Positions 24,899 to 33,532 of a stretch of 64,000 nucleotides of DNA are shown here, piece by piece. The stretch comes from TM7 phylum sp. oral taxon 349. GTDB lineage: Bacteria > Patescibacteriota > Saccharimonadia > Saccharimonadales > Saccharimonadaceae. Position 1 is the stretch's first letter. Each line of letters begins with the position of its first letter. The notes under the pieces were generated by a model that worked only from the letters and a program-made list of their open reading frames with translations, made no database searches and had not been told where the DNA came from. The stretch lies in NCBI GenBank assembly GCA_018127705.1, contig CP072328.1:930001-994000 (forward strand). The letters run 5' to 3'. The position numbers and the translations under genes are program-made.

Positions 24899-26818
24899 TC
24901 ATATAACATCCGGCATAGAGGCGACATATTTTTTAACTTCTTCTTCATCAAGACCATCTTGCACTAATCCATCAACACCAAATATATCAATCTCCCAATC
25001 CGGCATAGATTGAAGTACACGCCTAGATACTTCAGTGCGATCACCGCCAAGGTCTATGAGTTTATTAATTAAATCTTTGCCGTATATCTCATAACCATCC
25101 AGCGTTGGCATTTCGTACGAGATTATATCGCGCGCAATCACGTTTTTCATTTCATCGTCGCATGATAAACTATTCACGGCATTTTTCAAACTGTCAGCCC
25201 ATTGTTCAATGTTACTGTAGCTATCATCATAGCGCCTTACCAAAATATCACTGCTAGCCCGCATGGCACCTAATAATCCATAAATATATTCTCTATTAGC
25301 ACCTTTTTGCACTAATTTGTCCATCGCAACTCTGTAGGTAGTTTTAGTTTCTTCTTTTTCATAACATCTAATACTATCAGCTAGTTTAATGATACTCACT
25401 CCTGCCGAAAATAGCTTATCTACATTCTTCACGATTTCTTCATTATTTAAATGTTCTACAATCTCGTTAATATCATTCGCAGTTACAGACGGATCGTCTA
25501 ACACTAAATCTAGATCGTCATCAAGGCTTCTATCTTGCAGCAATTCTTCAATACGCGGATCTTCGTGATGCCCAAAACCTTTGATCTCTCCGCTAAAGCG
25601 CAAAAATATAATATCATCCGCCGTTAACTCACCACCACCCTTTACTCGCTCGTCAATTTCAGTCAAGCGCTTCATGTTCTCGACTTTTTCAAAGTACTCA
25701 TCGCCACCTGGGAGTGTTTTTAGCTTCTCGACGACAATATCTATCATATTACTCTCAAGATTTTGACCAGACTCAATCCCGCGTACTTCTGCGACCACAC
25801 CGTTCTCCATGCGAATCGCGATGCGAGGTATCGTGTAATTGCCCTGATCATCCAGAGTGTAATACACATAAAAATCACCTTCCCGCAATTGATCTGCAGC
25901 TGTTCTACCATGCGCCGTGCACCAGCCTGTCCCCTTGCCATACAGTGATTGTGATAAGCTCATCGCTGTATCATTATCAGCATCAACAAACGCATCATCT
26001 GTATATTCGCCATCTTCTTCGTAAGAATCAGAGTAGTCTGAACTCTGAGTCTGATCGTATTTCACCCACCTACCCTCGGTTATTTCTCTCAGTTCCGGCG
26101 TAATGCCGCCAGTCTCAGCTTCGTGCAGGGCGTGCGCATAAAGCGTCGAAAAATTACCGTTATTCAGTAGGTTAGCCAACTTTTCATCATCAACTGCATC
26201 GCCTTTAACCACGCCGCGGTTGATTTTGTCCCAAACATAGACCAACGCTTCGGCATTCAGCTCCGGCCACGGCGCAGTGGTGGATTTGGTACGCTTTTTA
26301 AACTTGCCTTTTTCTCTGTCAAATTCGCCCATTTTCTTGAGCGATTCCCAGGTGTAGACCTTGAACCAATCTGGATAGACGTGACCATTTTCGTCGCTAC
26401 GCAAGTACTCCGACCATTTCATCAAACTTTCGGCTTGATCGTCTTGCAGTGTCTTGATCTTTTCTTCCAGCTCATCGGTAATTTCCATGTCGCCATAGCC
26501 ACGTTCACGGGCAATTCGCTTTTGCAAATCATAGTATGATTGCGGCACATCAGCTTCGGTAATCAATAAATCATTAATCTCTGCCTCAATAAACTCTGGA
26601 TTTTCATTAGTAATGCCAAAATAACCACTCTTCAGCACTTCACTAATCTTAGCCTCATTATTGCCAAGCTTTCGGTGCTCTTGTGACTGGTTATTTATTT
26701 CAATAAGACGCAGTGCACCCGAAGCGAGATTGCGCTCAAATACCCCCCCTGATAGCCTTTCGCCGATCGGTGACTGAGCAACAAATTGCTCTGGCGTTTT
26801 CCGTTTTACTTGGGGCAT
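24899..26818 (-). CDS. Large protein of unknown function with a GWCTA-centred domain
   Basis: 639 residues, very acidic, no signal peptide or membrane helix. An alpha-helical N-terminal half (residues 1-280) leads to a central block of about 60 residues containing SLYGKGTGWCTAHGRTAADQL, FYVYYTLDDQG and PRIAIRMENGVVAEVRGIESGQNLE. The pattern WC-x-A ... L-x-x-G-x-x-Y-V ... P-x-x-A-I-x-x ... E-V-R-G is reminiscent of the core of PcfJ-like proteins of mobile elements, where a Cys is also central. The C-terminal 250 residues look like short helical repeats. Promoter TTGACA-17-TAACAT at 26863-26891 and a GAAGGA ribosome binding site. Function not known to me. Confidence 0.7.
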   Translation of the reverse strand: MPQVKRKTPEQFVAQSPIGERLSGGVFERNLASGALRLIEINNQSQEHRKLGNNEAKISEVLKSGYFGITNENPEFIEAEINDLLITEADVPQSYYDLQKRIARERGYGDMEITDELEEKIKTLQDDQAESLMKWSEYLRSDENGHVYPDWFKVYTWESLKKMGEFDREKGKFKKRTKSTTAPWPELNAEALVYVWDKINRGVVKGDAVDDEKLANLLNNGNFSTLYAHALHEAETGGITPELREITEGRWVKYDQTQSSDYSDSYEEDGEYTDDAFVDADNDTAMSLSQSLYGKGTGWCTAHGRTAADQLREGDFYVYYTLDDQGNYTIPRIAIRMENGVVAEVRGIESGQNLESNMIDIVVEKLKTLPGGDEYFEKVENMKRLTEIDERVKGGGELTADDIIFLRFSGEIKGFGHHEDPRIEELLQDRSLDDDLDLVLDDPSVTANDINEIVEHLNNEEIVKNVDKLFSAGVSIIKLADSIRCYEKEETKTTYRVAMDKLVQKGANREYIYGLLGAMRASSDILVRRYDDSYSNIEQWADSLKNAVNSLSCDDEMKNVIARDIISYEMPTLDGYEIYGKDLINKLIDLGGDRTEVSRRVLQSMPDWEIDIFGVDGLVQDGLDEEEVKKYVASMPDVI

Positions 26819-26862
26819 GTGGTGGGTTCCTTCTCTATAATTCTTAAGTTAAATCGTTTGTC

Positions 26863-26891
26863 ATGTTATCATAAATTTTATAATTTGTCAA
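26863..26891 (-). promoter_or_regulatory. Promoter of the 639-residue unknown gene
   Basis: Minus strand: TTGACA (26886-26891), 17 bp, TAACAT (26863-26868). Confidence 0.7.
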
Positions 26892-26939
26892 TAACATTGC
26901 AGTAATTGTTCTGGCGACACACGTTTCAATCCTATTTAA

Positions 26940-27668
26940 CTACCCACCGTTTTTTGCCAATCGAAGCTCATAAAACCGCTCGAGGTTTCCCTTTACGCCA
27001 GCGACATCGCTATCTTTTTTGTCGATAATCACGAAGTAGTGCTTTGCCCACGCCTCGAAGTCAGCTAAGATTTGGCGGCGAATCGTATTATTTTTAATCA
27101 CGCCGCTCTGGCCAAGTTGCCTGCGTCCCGCTTCGAATTGCGGTTTCACCATCACAATAATTTTTGTGTTCAAACCGGCTAGCGTACGGATGTGCGGTAA
27201 AATCTGGCGCAAACTAATAAACGACACGTCAATCACAATAATGTCAGGTACTTGTGCAGGTAAAAAATCACGAATATCGGTTTTTTCATGTAATTCAACG
27301 CGTGCATCCTTGCGTAGTGTTGGATGCAATTGATTCGTACCAACGTCAACCGCATACACAAATCGCGCACCATGCTGCAGTGCGTAATCGGTAAATCCGC
27401 CCGTGCTACTGCCAACGTCAAGCACAACCGCGTCATCAAACGACACGGCAAACTTATGCGCAACGCTCGCAAGCTTGAGTCCTGCCCGACTCACGTAGCG
27501 CTCCGGCGCGTTCATTGTCACATCGCTCGCTTCATCAACGAATTCGCCTGCTTTTACCGCAACCCGCCCGTTCACGTGTACGCGCCCCAGCTGAATCCAG
27601 TTTGCCGCCTCACTACGCGTTGCCACTAGTCCACGCGCAACCATCAATTTATCAAGCCGCTGTTTCAT
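26940..27668 (-). CDS. tlyA: TlyA-type rRNA 2'-O-methyltransferase
   Basis: 242 residues from the ATG at 27668. An S4 RNA-binding domain at the N-terminus (QRLDKLMVARGLVATRSEAANWI ... GRVHVNGRVAVKAG) is joined to a FtsJ-like SAM-dependent methyltransferase: YVSRAGLKLASVAHKF, VLDVGSSTGGFTDYALQHGA (SAM motif I), DVSFISLRQILP and VKPQFEAGRRQL. Family members methylate rRNA cytidines and some act as haemolysins. TATAAT at 27675-27680 lies 6 nt before the ATG, within the 3' end of the serine hydrolase gene, so a leaderless transcript is likely. The 13-residue upstream extension of the frame is rejected. Confidence 0.92.
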   Translation of the reverse strand: MKQRLDKLMVARGLVATRSEAANWIQLGRVHVNGRVAVKAGEFVDEASDVTMNAPERYVSRAGLKLASVAHKFAVSFDDAVVLDVGSSTGGFTDYALQHGARFVYAVDVGTNQLHPTLRKDARVELHEKTDIRDFLPAQVPDIIVIDVSFISLRQILPHIRTLAGLNTKIIVMVKPQFEAGRRQLGQSGVIKNNTIRRQILADFEAWAKHYFVIIDKKDSDVAGVKGNLERFYELRLAKNGG

Positions 27669-27684
27669 AGCCTCATTATACCAA

Positions 27685-29481
27685 TCACGGATACATAATC
27701 CGTTCAATGTCGCGTGTCATCGCGGCAATAGCGCCATACGACTGCCCGCGCGTTAAAATCGTCATCACATACGTACCGCGCGGATGGTGCACGATCGCTG
27801 TATCATTGACATAATCCCACACAAATCCAACCTTATCCCATACCTTGCCTTTGCTACCCGCTGGAATGCCATAGCGGTACGGGTGACGACTCAGCGAGCT
27901 CAGCAACCGCTCGCGCTGCGCGCCGCCAATAAGCGTACCGCGCTCAAGACCAATCATGTAGTTCGTCAGGTCGCGCGCTGATGTATGCGCCGCTTCTGGG
28001 TGCGTGAATGTCGTCGCCGCGCTAAAGCCGCGGCTATACAAATAATTGTTCAGATTTGTACGTCCGAATTGGTTCAACCACTCTTCGGCGCAGGGGTTTG
28101 TGCTCGCGATTGTCATGCGGTCAAAACACGCATTTGTTGTCGTGCCAAGGATTGGCGTATTCCAGTCGTGCCTACCTTCATTCATCTCTTTAAATAAATA
28201 CAGCGCCACATACAACTTATACGTGCTGCCACTCACGACGCTCTCAGTATCACGTGCGCCAAGCGGCCATTTTTCGCCATCAAGCTGTTGAATACTAATC
28301 CACGTATTCCAACGAGCTTTTTTATCAATGTATGCCTGCAAGCCATCACGCGTCGTCGTATAGTCGCCGCTATATGCGACTTTCGGTTGAATCTCAATCA
28401 TTTCAGCAACGAACGGCGAACGCCCTGTGTACTGCAACATATACTTTGTCAGCGCTTCAGCTAATGGCGGCGCATTGACGCCCAAACCAGTTTCGCCTAT
28501 CTCGCGATGTATTTCGCGCCCATTCTGCAGTTGAATCTTTGTCACGCCAGCAACACGCCCAGCACGCACCGTCACAACGTTTGTAAGATACGACTGAAGC
28601 TTCGCGTCGTCAATCCGCAGCGTCGTCTTACCTGATGCGTCTGTTCCAAGCACTAACCATTGCGCTTTTTCTTCTCGCGATGGTGTAAACGTCATATTGT
28701 TCGCTTGAATTTGCAGCGGCAATGCAAGCGCGCGTTCCGCCTGCGCACGAACATCAGCCAGCGCCGCCGCTGTTTTTTCCGGTTGCTGCACCGTCCCAGC
28801 TACCACAATTGTCGGCGTACCGTTATAGGCAATCACAGCTGAGCGTACCGCCGCTTGCACCTGCTCCGCGCTCACCTGTACACCCAACGAATCATGCTTC
28901 GCAACCAATTGCCCATTTTCAATTGATAGCTCGGCGTTTTCTGGCAGGCGCGTTAGCTCCGCGCTCAGTGTTTGGCTGAATTCGCGCAGCGGCGCGTCAG
29001 AAATCTGCAGATCCCACTCACGCACCACTGGCAATTGCCACAGCACTGATCCCGGCACAAACCGCAGCCAAAACGGATATTCCATAAGCTTCGCTACCAT
29101 ATCGGTTGATTTCGGCTCCACGCCAACGCTTGCTAACGTACGTTCTTTCGATGTCGTATTTTCGCTTGAGAACCTTACGTGCGCCACCTCAAACCGGTTG
29201 TTAACGCGGCCTTGCAGCTCCAGATCAGTCTGCCAGCCAACCATCTGATCGCCTAACCGGGCAAACGGCAAAGCGCGATCAATCGGATACATCATTTGTC
29301 CAATAATTGTACTCGTTACAAGCAAAAACACCGTCCACACCATCACGCGGTGATGTTTTTTCTCGGGCATAAGCGAATAGTAGTGCCGGCTAAAATGTTC
29401 TTTCGTTTTTGCCGCGCGCCGCCGAAATGCAGTTGAGCGGCGCTTTGATGCATGTGCTGTTTGTTTTGGCTTTATTGCCAT
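27685..29481 (-). CDS. Membrane-anchored serine hydrolase of the class A beta-lactamase fold
   Basis: 598 residues from the ATG at 29481. Basic cytoplasmic N-terminus, one membrane helix (HRVMVWTVFLLVTSTIIGQMMY), a long extracytoplasmic stretch with a VanW-like or PG-binding-4-like segment (VSAEQVQAAVRSAVIAYNG ... DAKLQSYLTNVV), then a penicillin-recognising domain: SGSTYKLYVALYLFKEMNEG carries the S-x-x-K nucleophile, and WDKVGFVWDYVNDTAIV takes the place of K-T/S-G. It probably acts on peptidoglycan rather than as a resistance enzyme. TATACT at 29489-29494 is 7 nt before the ATG (leaderless geometry). Confidence 0.8.
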   Translation of the reverse strand: MAIKPKQTAHASKRRSTAFRRRAAKTKEHFSRHYYSLMPEKKHHRVMVWTVFLLVTSTIIGQMMYPIDRALPFARLGDQMVGWQTDLELQGRVNNRFEVAHVRFSSENTTSKERTLASVGVEPKSTDMVAKLMEYPFWLRFVPGSVLWQLPVVREWDLQISDAPLREFSQTLSAELTRLPENAELSIENGQLVAKHDSLGVQVSAEQVQAAVRSAVIAYNGTPTIVVAGTVQQPEKTAAALADVRAQAERALALPLQIQANNMTFTPSREEKAQWLVLGTDASGKTTLRIDDAKLQSYLTNVVTVRAGRVAGVTKIQLQNGREIHREIGETGLGVNAPPLAEALTKYMLQYTGRSPFVAEMIEIQPKVAYSGDYTTTRDGLQAYIDKKARWNTWISIQQLDGEKWPLGARDTESVVSGSTYKLYVALYLFKEMNEGRHDWNTPILGTTTNACFDRMTIASTNPCAEEWLNQFGRTNLNNYLYSRGFSAATTFTHPEAAHTSARDLTNYMIGLERGTLIGGAQRERLLSSLSRHPYRYGIPAGSKGKVWDKVGFVWDYVNDTAIVHHPRGTYVMTILTRGQSYGAIAAMTRDIERIMYP

Positions 29482-29494
29482 GCTCTTTAGTATA

Positions 29495-30055
29495 CTACTT
29501 TTTGCGCTCGCGGTATTCGCCCGTTGTCGTGTCAATTGAAATCACATCACCAACTTTAATAAATGCTGGCACTTTCACAACAGCGCCCGTTTCAAGCGTC
29601 GCATCCTTCAAGACACTCGAAGTCGTATCACCTTTAACAACATCTTCAGTATAGGTCACTTCCAGATATAGATTTTTTGGCAGCTCAACAGTAATAACGC
29701 GCTCGCCGAAAAATTGCAATGCCAGCTCGTCGCCCTCTTTCAAGTATTGCTTCGCATCACCCACAGTGTCTGCTGGCAGCTCAAATTGTTCGAAACTTGC
29801 CGGATCCATGAAGAAAAACGCCGATCCGTCATTATAGAGATATTGTACCGTACGACTTGTCACCTCAGCTGGCTCTATTTTCTCTTGCCCCTTAAATGTT
29901 TTAGGAATTACCGCCCCCGTGATTAAATTCTTCAATTTTACATTGACAATTGAACCGCCGCGTCCCATAACTTTTTGGTTATATTCCATAACACGGTACG
30001 GCTGCCCATCAATTTGGCAAACGATGCCTTTTTTCAAATCGGTTGGTTGATACAT
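29495..30055 (-). CDS. efp: Translation elongation factor P
   Basis: 186 residues, three beta-barrel domains. Relieves ribosome stalling at polyproline. MYQPTDLKKGIVCQIDGQPYRVMEYNQKVMGRGGSIVNVKLKN is domain I; the tip loop that normally carries the modified Lys (PGKG) reads MGRGGS, so the tip residue is Arg. TYTEDVVKGDTTSSVLKDATLETGAVVKVPAFI is domain III. Strong AAAGGAGGCACT ribosome binding site. Several proline-rich proteins are encoded nearby (for example 41896-42855), which need EF-P. Confidence 0.95.
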   Translation of the reverse strand: MYQPTDLKKGIVCQIDGQPYRVMEYNQKVMGRGGSIVNVKLKNLITGAVIPKTFKGQEKIEPAEVTSRTVQYLYNDGSAFFFMDPASFEQFELPADTVGDAKQYLKEGDELALQFFGERVITVELPKNLYLEVTYTEDVVKGDTTSSVLKDATLETGAVVKVPAFIKVGDVISIDTTTGEYRERKK

Positions 30056-30134
30056 AGTGCCTCCTTTGTTTATCCTGTAGAAATACTCGCCAGCGCACGA
30101 CTAGCATTGTGGTCACGCGCTGAAAAATTTTCTG

Positions 30135-30338
30135 CTATTGCCCTTGCGACACAAACGGCATCAGTGCCAAGTGGCGCGCGCGTTTTATCTCGCGTGCTAG
30201 CTGCCGCTGCTGCTTGGCGGTCAAGCCGGTTTTACCAATCGGCTCAATCTGACCGTACGGATCAATAAAGCGCAACAGCGTTTTTACATCTTTGTAGTCG
30301 AATGCGACTGGCGCATCCTTACGTAATCGCTTTGTCAT
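30135..30338 (-). CDS. rpsR: 30S ribosomal protein S18
   Basis: 67 residues, within the normal S18 range. FDYKDVKTLLRFIDPYGQIEPIGKTGLTAKQQRQLAREIKRARHLALMPFV matches the family throughout. It binds S6 on the 30S platform. It is the third gene of the rpsF-ssb-rpsR operon. Confidence 0.97.
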   Translation of the reverse strand: MTKRLRKDAPVAFDYKDVKTLLRFIDPYGQIEPIGKTGLTAKQQRQLAREIKRARHLALMPFVSQGQ

Positions 30339-30352
30339 ACTAAAACTCCTTT

Positions 30353-30808
30353 TTAGAATGGGATCTCGCTGAGGTCAATCGGCTTGTCGTCGATATCCTC
30401 GACCACGACATCTTGTGATTTATTATTTGTTGATTGATTGCTGCTTGGTGCGCTGAGCGACGGATCATCGCTACGCCCGCCACCGACAAAATTGAAATCT
30501 TCGACAACAACTTCAACCGCGGAGCGCTTATTGCCGTCCTTGTCTTGATAACTACGCTGATCTAAGCGGCCGCTTACGAGTAACGGCGAACCTTTATGCA
30601 CATACTGCGCAATAATATCACCAACCTTGCCCCACGCCACACAGTTAATAAAACTGGTTTGATCTTGCTGCTGTCCATCCTGCCCGCGCCAACTGCGGTT
30701 AACGGCAAGGCTGAAGTTCGCTACGCTTTGCCCGCTTGCTGTCGTACGCACCTCAACATCGCGCGTCAGGTTGCCCATAAGTATTACTTTATTAAACCCC
30801 TTTGCCAT
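30353..30808 (-). CDS. ssb: Single-stranded DNA-binding protein
   Basis: 151 residues. OB-fold: FNKVILMGNLTRDVEVRTTASGQSVANFSLAVNRSW, FINCVAWGKVGDIIAQYVHKGSPLLVSGRLDQRSYQDKDG. A flexible Ser/Asn/Asp linker leads to the acidic tip DLSEIPF, the conserved interaction tail for repair and replication proteins. Placed between rpsF and rpsR as in most bacteria. Confidence 0.97.
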   Translation of the reverse strand: MAKGFNKVILMGNLTRDVEVRTTASGQSVANFSLAVNRSWRGQDGQQQDQTSFINCVAWGKVGDIIAQYVHKGSPLLVSGRLDQRSYQDKDGNKRSAVEVVVEDFNFVGGGRSDDPSLSAPSSNQSTNNKSQDVVVEDIDDKPIDLSEIPF

Positions 30809-30833
30809 AAGACCTCCTCCTTATGGTTTACTG

Positions 30834-31193
30834 TTACGCTTCTAAATCACTGCTTACTTCGCCGCGTTCTTCAGCACGCTTTTTTGCTTCAGCAAGTGCG
30901 ATACGCGCTTTTTCGTCGACTTTCACAAGCAAGTAGCGAATCACGTCATCACTGATATTGAGCGCATTGCTGATTTTCAATGGCGCCGCAGCTGGCAACT
31001 CAACATTCAACAGCACATAGACGGCGAAATCTTCGCCTTTAATTTTATATGCGAGGCGTTTTTTGCCCCAATTATCTTCTGACAACAGCTTGCCGCCATT
31101 GTCAGCCACGAGTTTTTTAACCGCACCGAGACTCTTATCAAGCTCCGCCTCGCGATCAGGACGAATTAACACGGTCAATTCGTACTCTTTCAT
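30834..31193 (-). CDS. rpsF: 30S ribosomal protein S6
   Basis: 119 residues. YELTVLIRPDREAELDKSLGAVKKLVADNGGKLLSEDNWGKKRLAYKIKGEDFAVYVLLNVELP is the S6 ferredoxin-like fold, with a basic/acidic C-terminal tail. First gene of the operon; a strong AAAGGAGGTGAGAACGT ribosome binding site. Confidence 0.97.
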   Translation of the reverse strand: MKEYELTVLIRPDREAELDKSLGAVKKLVADNGGKLLSEDNWGKKRLAYKIKGEDFAVYVLLNVELPAAAPLKISNALNISDDVIRYLLVKVDEKARIALAEAKKRAEERGEVSSDLEA

Positions 31194-31194
31194 A

Positions 31195-31296
31195 CGTTCT
31201 CACCTCCTTTGGTATCCGTACGGATGGTTGCGCTATCGCACGCAACCTTAGGTTTAATATCAGGGTAATTATAGCAATTTCGCGCGCAATTGTCTA
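31195..31296 (-). promoter_or_regulatory. rpsF operon promoter and structured leader
   Basis: TAGACA (31291-31296), 17 bp, TATAAT (31268-31273) with TG one base upstream of the -10 box. The 70-nt leader contains GGTTGCG/CGCAACC and ATCCGTACGGAT hairpins just before the ribosome binding site, which could bind S6-S18 for feedback control; the known S6-S18 motif was not recognised. Confidence 0.6.
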
Positions 31297-33513
31297 GGAG
31301 CCATTGTCAAGCTCGTCGACGCTGCTGATAAGTACTTCACGCGGACGCGAACCGTCTGCCGGTCCGATAATTCCTTGTTCCTCCATCTCTTCAATAATAC
31401 GCGCCGCCCGCGAATAGCCGATGCGTAATTTGCGCTGCAACAAGCTTGTCGACGCTTTACGCATTTGCACAACGACGCTCACTGCATCGCGAAACATATC
31501 GTCGCCACCCTCGTTGCCAAAGTCCATCACTACGCCGCCTTTACCATTAAGCTGCACCGGCTGGCTAATGATTTCATTGTTATACTGCGGCGCCGACTGC
31601 ATACGCACGTGATCAGCAATTTTGTTCACCTCGTTATCCATCACCCACGCACCCTGGATACGCTTCGGTTTCGGCATACTAGCGGTTTTCATAAGCATGT
31701 CGCCCTGCCCCAGCAACTTCTCCGCACCCGCTTGGTCTAGGATTGTAATACTATCCGTCTGGCTTGCCACAGTAAAAGCGATGCGCGCTGGTACATTCGC
31801 TTTAATGAGCCCAGTAATTACATCTACGCTCGGACGCTGCGTTGCTAGCACTAAGTGTATGCCAACTGCACGCGCTTTCTGCGCAATCCGCACAATCAGT
31901 GCTTCAACGTCACGCTTCGCGATCATCATTAAGTCTGCCATCTCATCAATCACGATCACGATGTACGGCATCTTACCGCCATCAACTTGCTGTACATTAC
32001 CCGCCTCATCTTGAACGCCAATTTTCTTGCCCTTCGACTCAACCTTCTGATTATATGTCTTAATATCGCGCACACGTTCATCTGCGAGAAGCGTGTAACG
32101 GCGCTCCATTTCATTCACAGCCCATTTTAGCGCGCTTACCGTCTTTTCCGGCTCGACGATCACCGGCGTTAACAAATGCGGAATGTCTTGATAAGGCGCC
32201 ATTTCGACCTGTTTCGGGTCAACAAGGATGAGTTTTAGATCGCTTGGTGCGTTTCGGTATAGCAAGCTGCACAACAGCGTATTAATCATTACCGACTTAC
32301 CGCTACCCGTTTGCCCCGCCACTAATAGGTGCGGCATTTTATTAAGCTCACCAACAAACGGCTGCCCCGAAATGTCTTTGCCAATAGCAATACTGAGCGG
32401 TGCTTTACTCTTACGCCACTCGCTGCTGTTTAGAATGCCGTAGAGGCGCACATCAGCCGCTTTTTTGTTTGGAACTTCAATACCGACAGCCTTTTTACCT
32501 GGAATTGGCGCTTCCATGCGCAAACTTGACGCTGCTAGATTCAACGCAATGTTTGTCTCAAGCGCTGTAATGCGATTTAGCTTAATGCCAGCAGGCGGTC
32601 GCAGCATGTATTGCGTCACCTTCGGGCCAATATTTGCGCCCTCCATTTCGACGTCAATGTTAAACTCATGTAGCGTATCCTGTATAATACCAGCATTTTG
32701 CTTGATATCACCTACGTCGGCAGGCGATTGACTCTTCTCAAGCAAATCAAGGCTCGGAAACTGCCAGTTCGGATCGCTTACCGCAAGCATCGCGGCTTTT
32801 TCTTCCGGCTCGTCTTTCTTGTCATGAGCGTGCAACGCCGCAAGTTTCAGCTTCTTCTTATCCGCCTCAGTCATCGTAGGGACGCCTTCGTTGAGTTTGA
32901 ACTCGCTCATAGCTTTTGGCTTTGGTTTGGAAGCTTTGCGCATTACCTCAACGTTTGCCTCATTTTCCGCTGTTTCTCTACTTGACATAACTGCTGTTTT
33001 TAAAAACTGCAGCACATCATCAAATGACAGCTGGAATATAAATGTCATCGTGAGCGCAAGTAGTAAGATGTATATAAAAATCCCGACGGGCGCACTCACA
33101 AGGGAAAGCATCAATAAGTTTATGCCGTCGCCCAGCAAGCCACCGCCCGACGGACGGCTTCCCTGCTTTGTCATTATCAGCCCACAAATGCCACTGCACC
33201 ATACAACAACAAGCGGCGATGTGATCTTCACGCTAAGCGGCAACCGGTTACCTTCAGCACGAAACGTTTCCACTGCAATGAAGAATGCAACAATCGGCAC
33301 AACATATACTGCCCAACCAATCATATCTTGCAGCGTATGCTGCAGCCAATCCAATACCGGACCACCTGCACCAAACCACGATACAATAATCAACACGGCG
33401 CACGCCATCAATAGCACTGCCGCCGCCTGCTGCCAATACCCCTCCGGCAACTCGTGCTGTGGCGCCGCTTTGCGGCGTGTTGCCGCACGTTTGGTTGATT
33501 TTCTTTTTGCCAT
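31294..33513 (-). CDS. ftsK: DNA translocase FtsK
   Basis: 739 residues. Moves DNA to complete chromosome segregation at division and activates Xer recombination. Four N-terminal membrane helices (AAAVLLMACAVLIIVSWF to SVPAPVGIFIYILLLALTMTF), a short linker, then the motor: LLVAGQTGSGKSVMINTLLCSLLYR (Walker A), PYIVIVIDEMADLMM (Walker B), HLVLATQRPSVDVITGLIKANVPARIAF. The C-terminal gamma winged helix is SLLQRKLRIGYSRAARIIEEMEEQGIIG, which reads KOPS-like sites. The linker is much shorter than in E. coli. Confidence 0.96.
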   Translation of the reverse strand: MAKRKSTKRAATRRKAAPQHELPEGYWQQAAAVLLMACAVLIIVSWFGAGGPVLDWLQHTLQDMIGWAVYVVPIVAFFIAVETFRAEGNRLPLSVKITSPLVVVWCSGICGLIMTKQGSRPSGGGLLGDGINLLMLSLVSAPVGIFIYILLLALTMTFIFQLSFDDVLQFLKTAVMSSRETAENEANVEVMRKASKPKPKAMSEFKLNEGVPTMTEADKKKLKLAALHAHDKKDEPEEKAAMLAVSDPNWQFPSLDLLEKSQSPADVGDIKQNAGIIQDTLHEFNIDVEMEGANIGPKVTQYMLRPPAGIKLNRITALETNIALNLAASSLRMEAPIPGKKAVGIEVPNKKAADVRLYGILNSSEWRKSKAPLSIAIGKDISGQPFVGELNKMPHLLVAGQTGSGKSVMINTLLCSLLYRNAPSDLKLILVDPKQVEMAPYQDIPHLLTPVIVEPEKTVSALKWAVNEMERRYTLLADERVRDIKTYNQKVESKGKKIGVQDEAGNVQQVDGGKMPYIVIVIDEMADLMMIAKRDVEALIVRIAQKARAVGIHLVLATQRPSVDVITGLIKANVPARIAFTVASQTDSITILDQAGAEKLLGQGDMLMKTASMPKPKRIQGAWVMDNEVNKIADHVRMQSAPQYNNEIISQPVQLNGKGGVVMDFGNEGGDDMFRDAVSVVVQMRKASTSLLQRKLRIGYSRAARIIEEMEEQGIIGPADGSRPREVLISSVDELDNGS

Positions 33514-33532
33514 CCTTTCCTATATTACTCCG

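Noticed and set aside
27685-29481. Antibiotic-resistance beta-lactamase
   Set aside because: The protein is membrane-anchored, has a VanW-like N-terminal part and lacks SDN and E166-type motifs; a peptidoglycan role is more likely.
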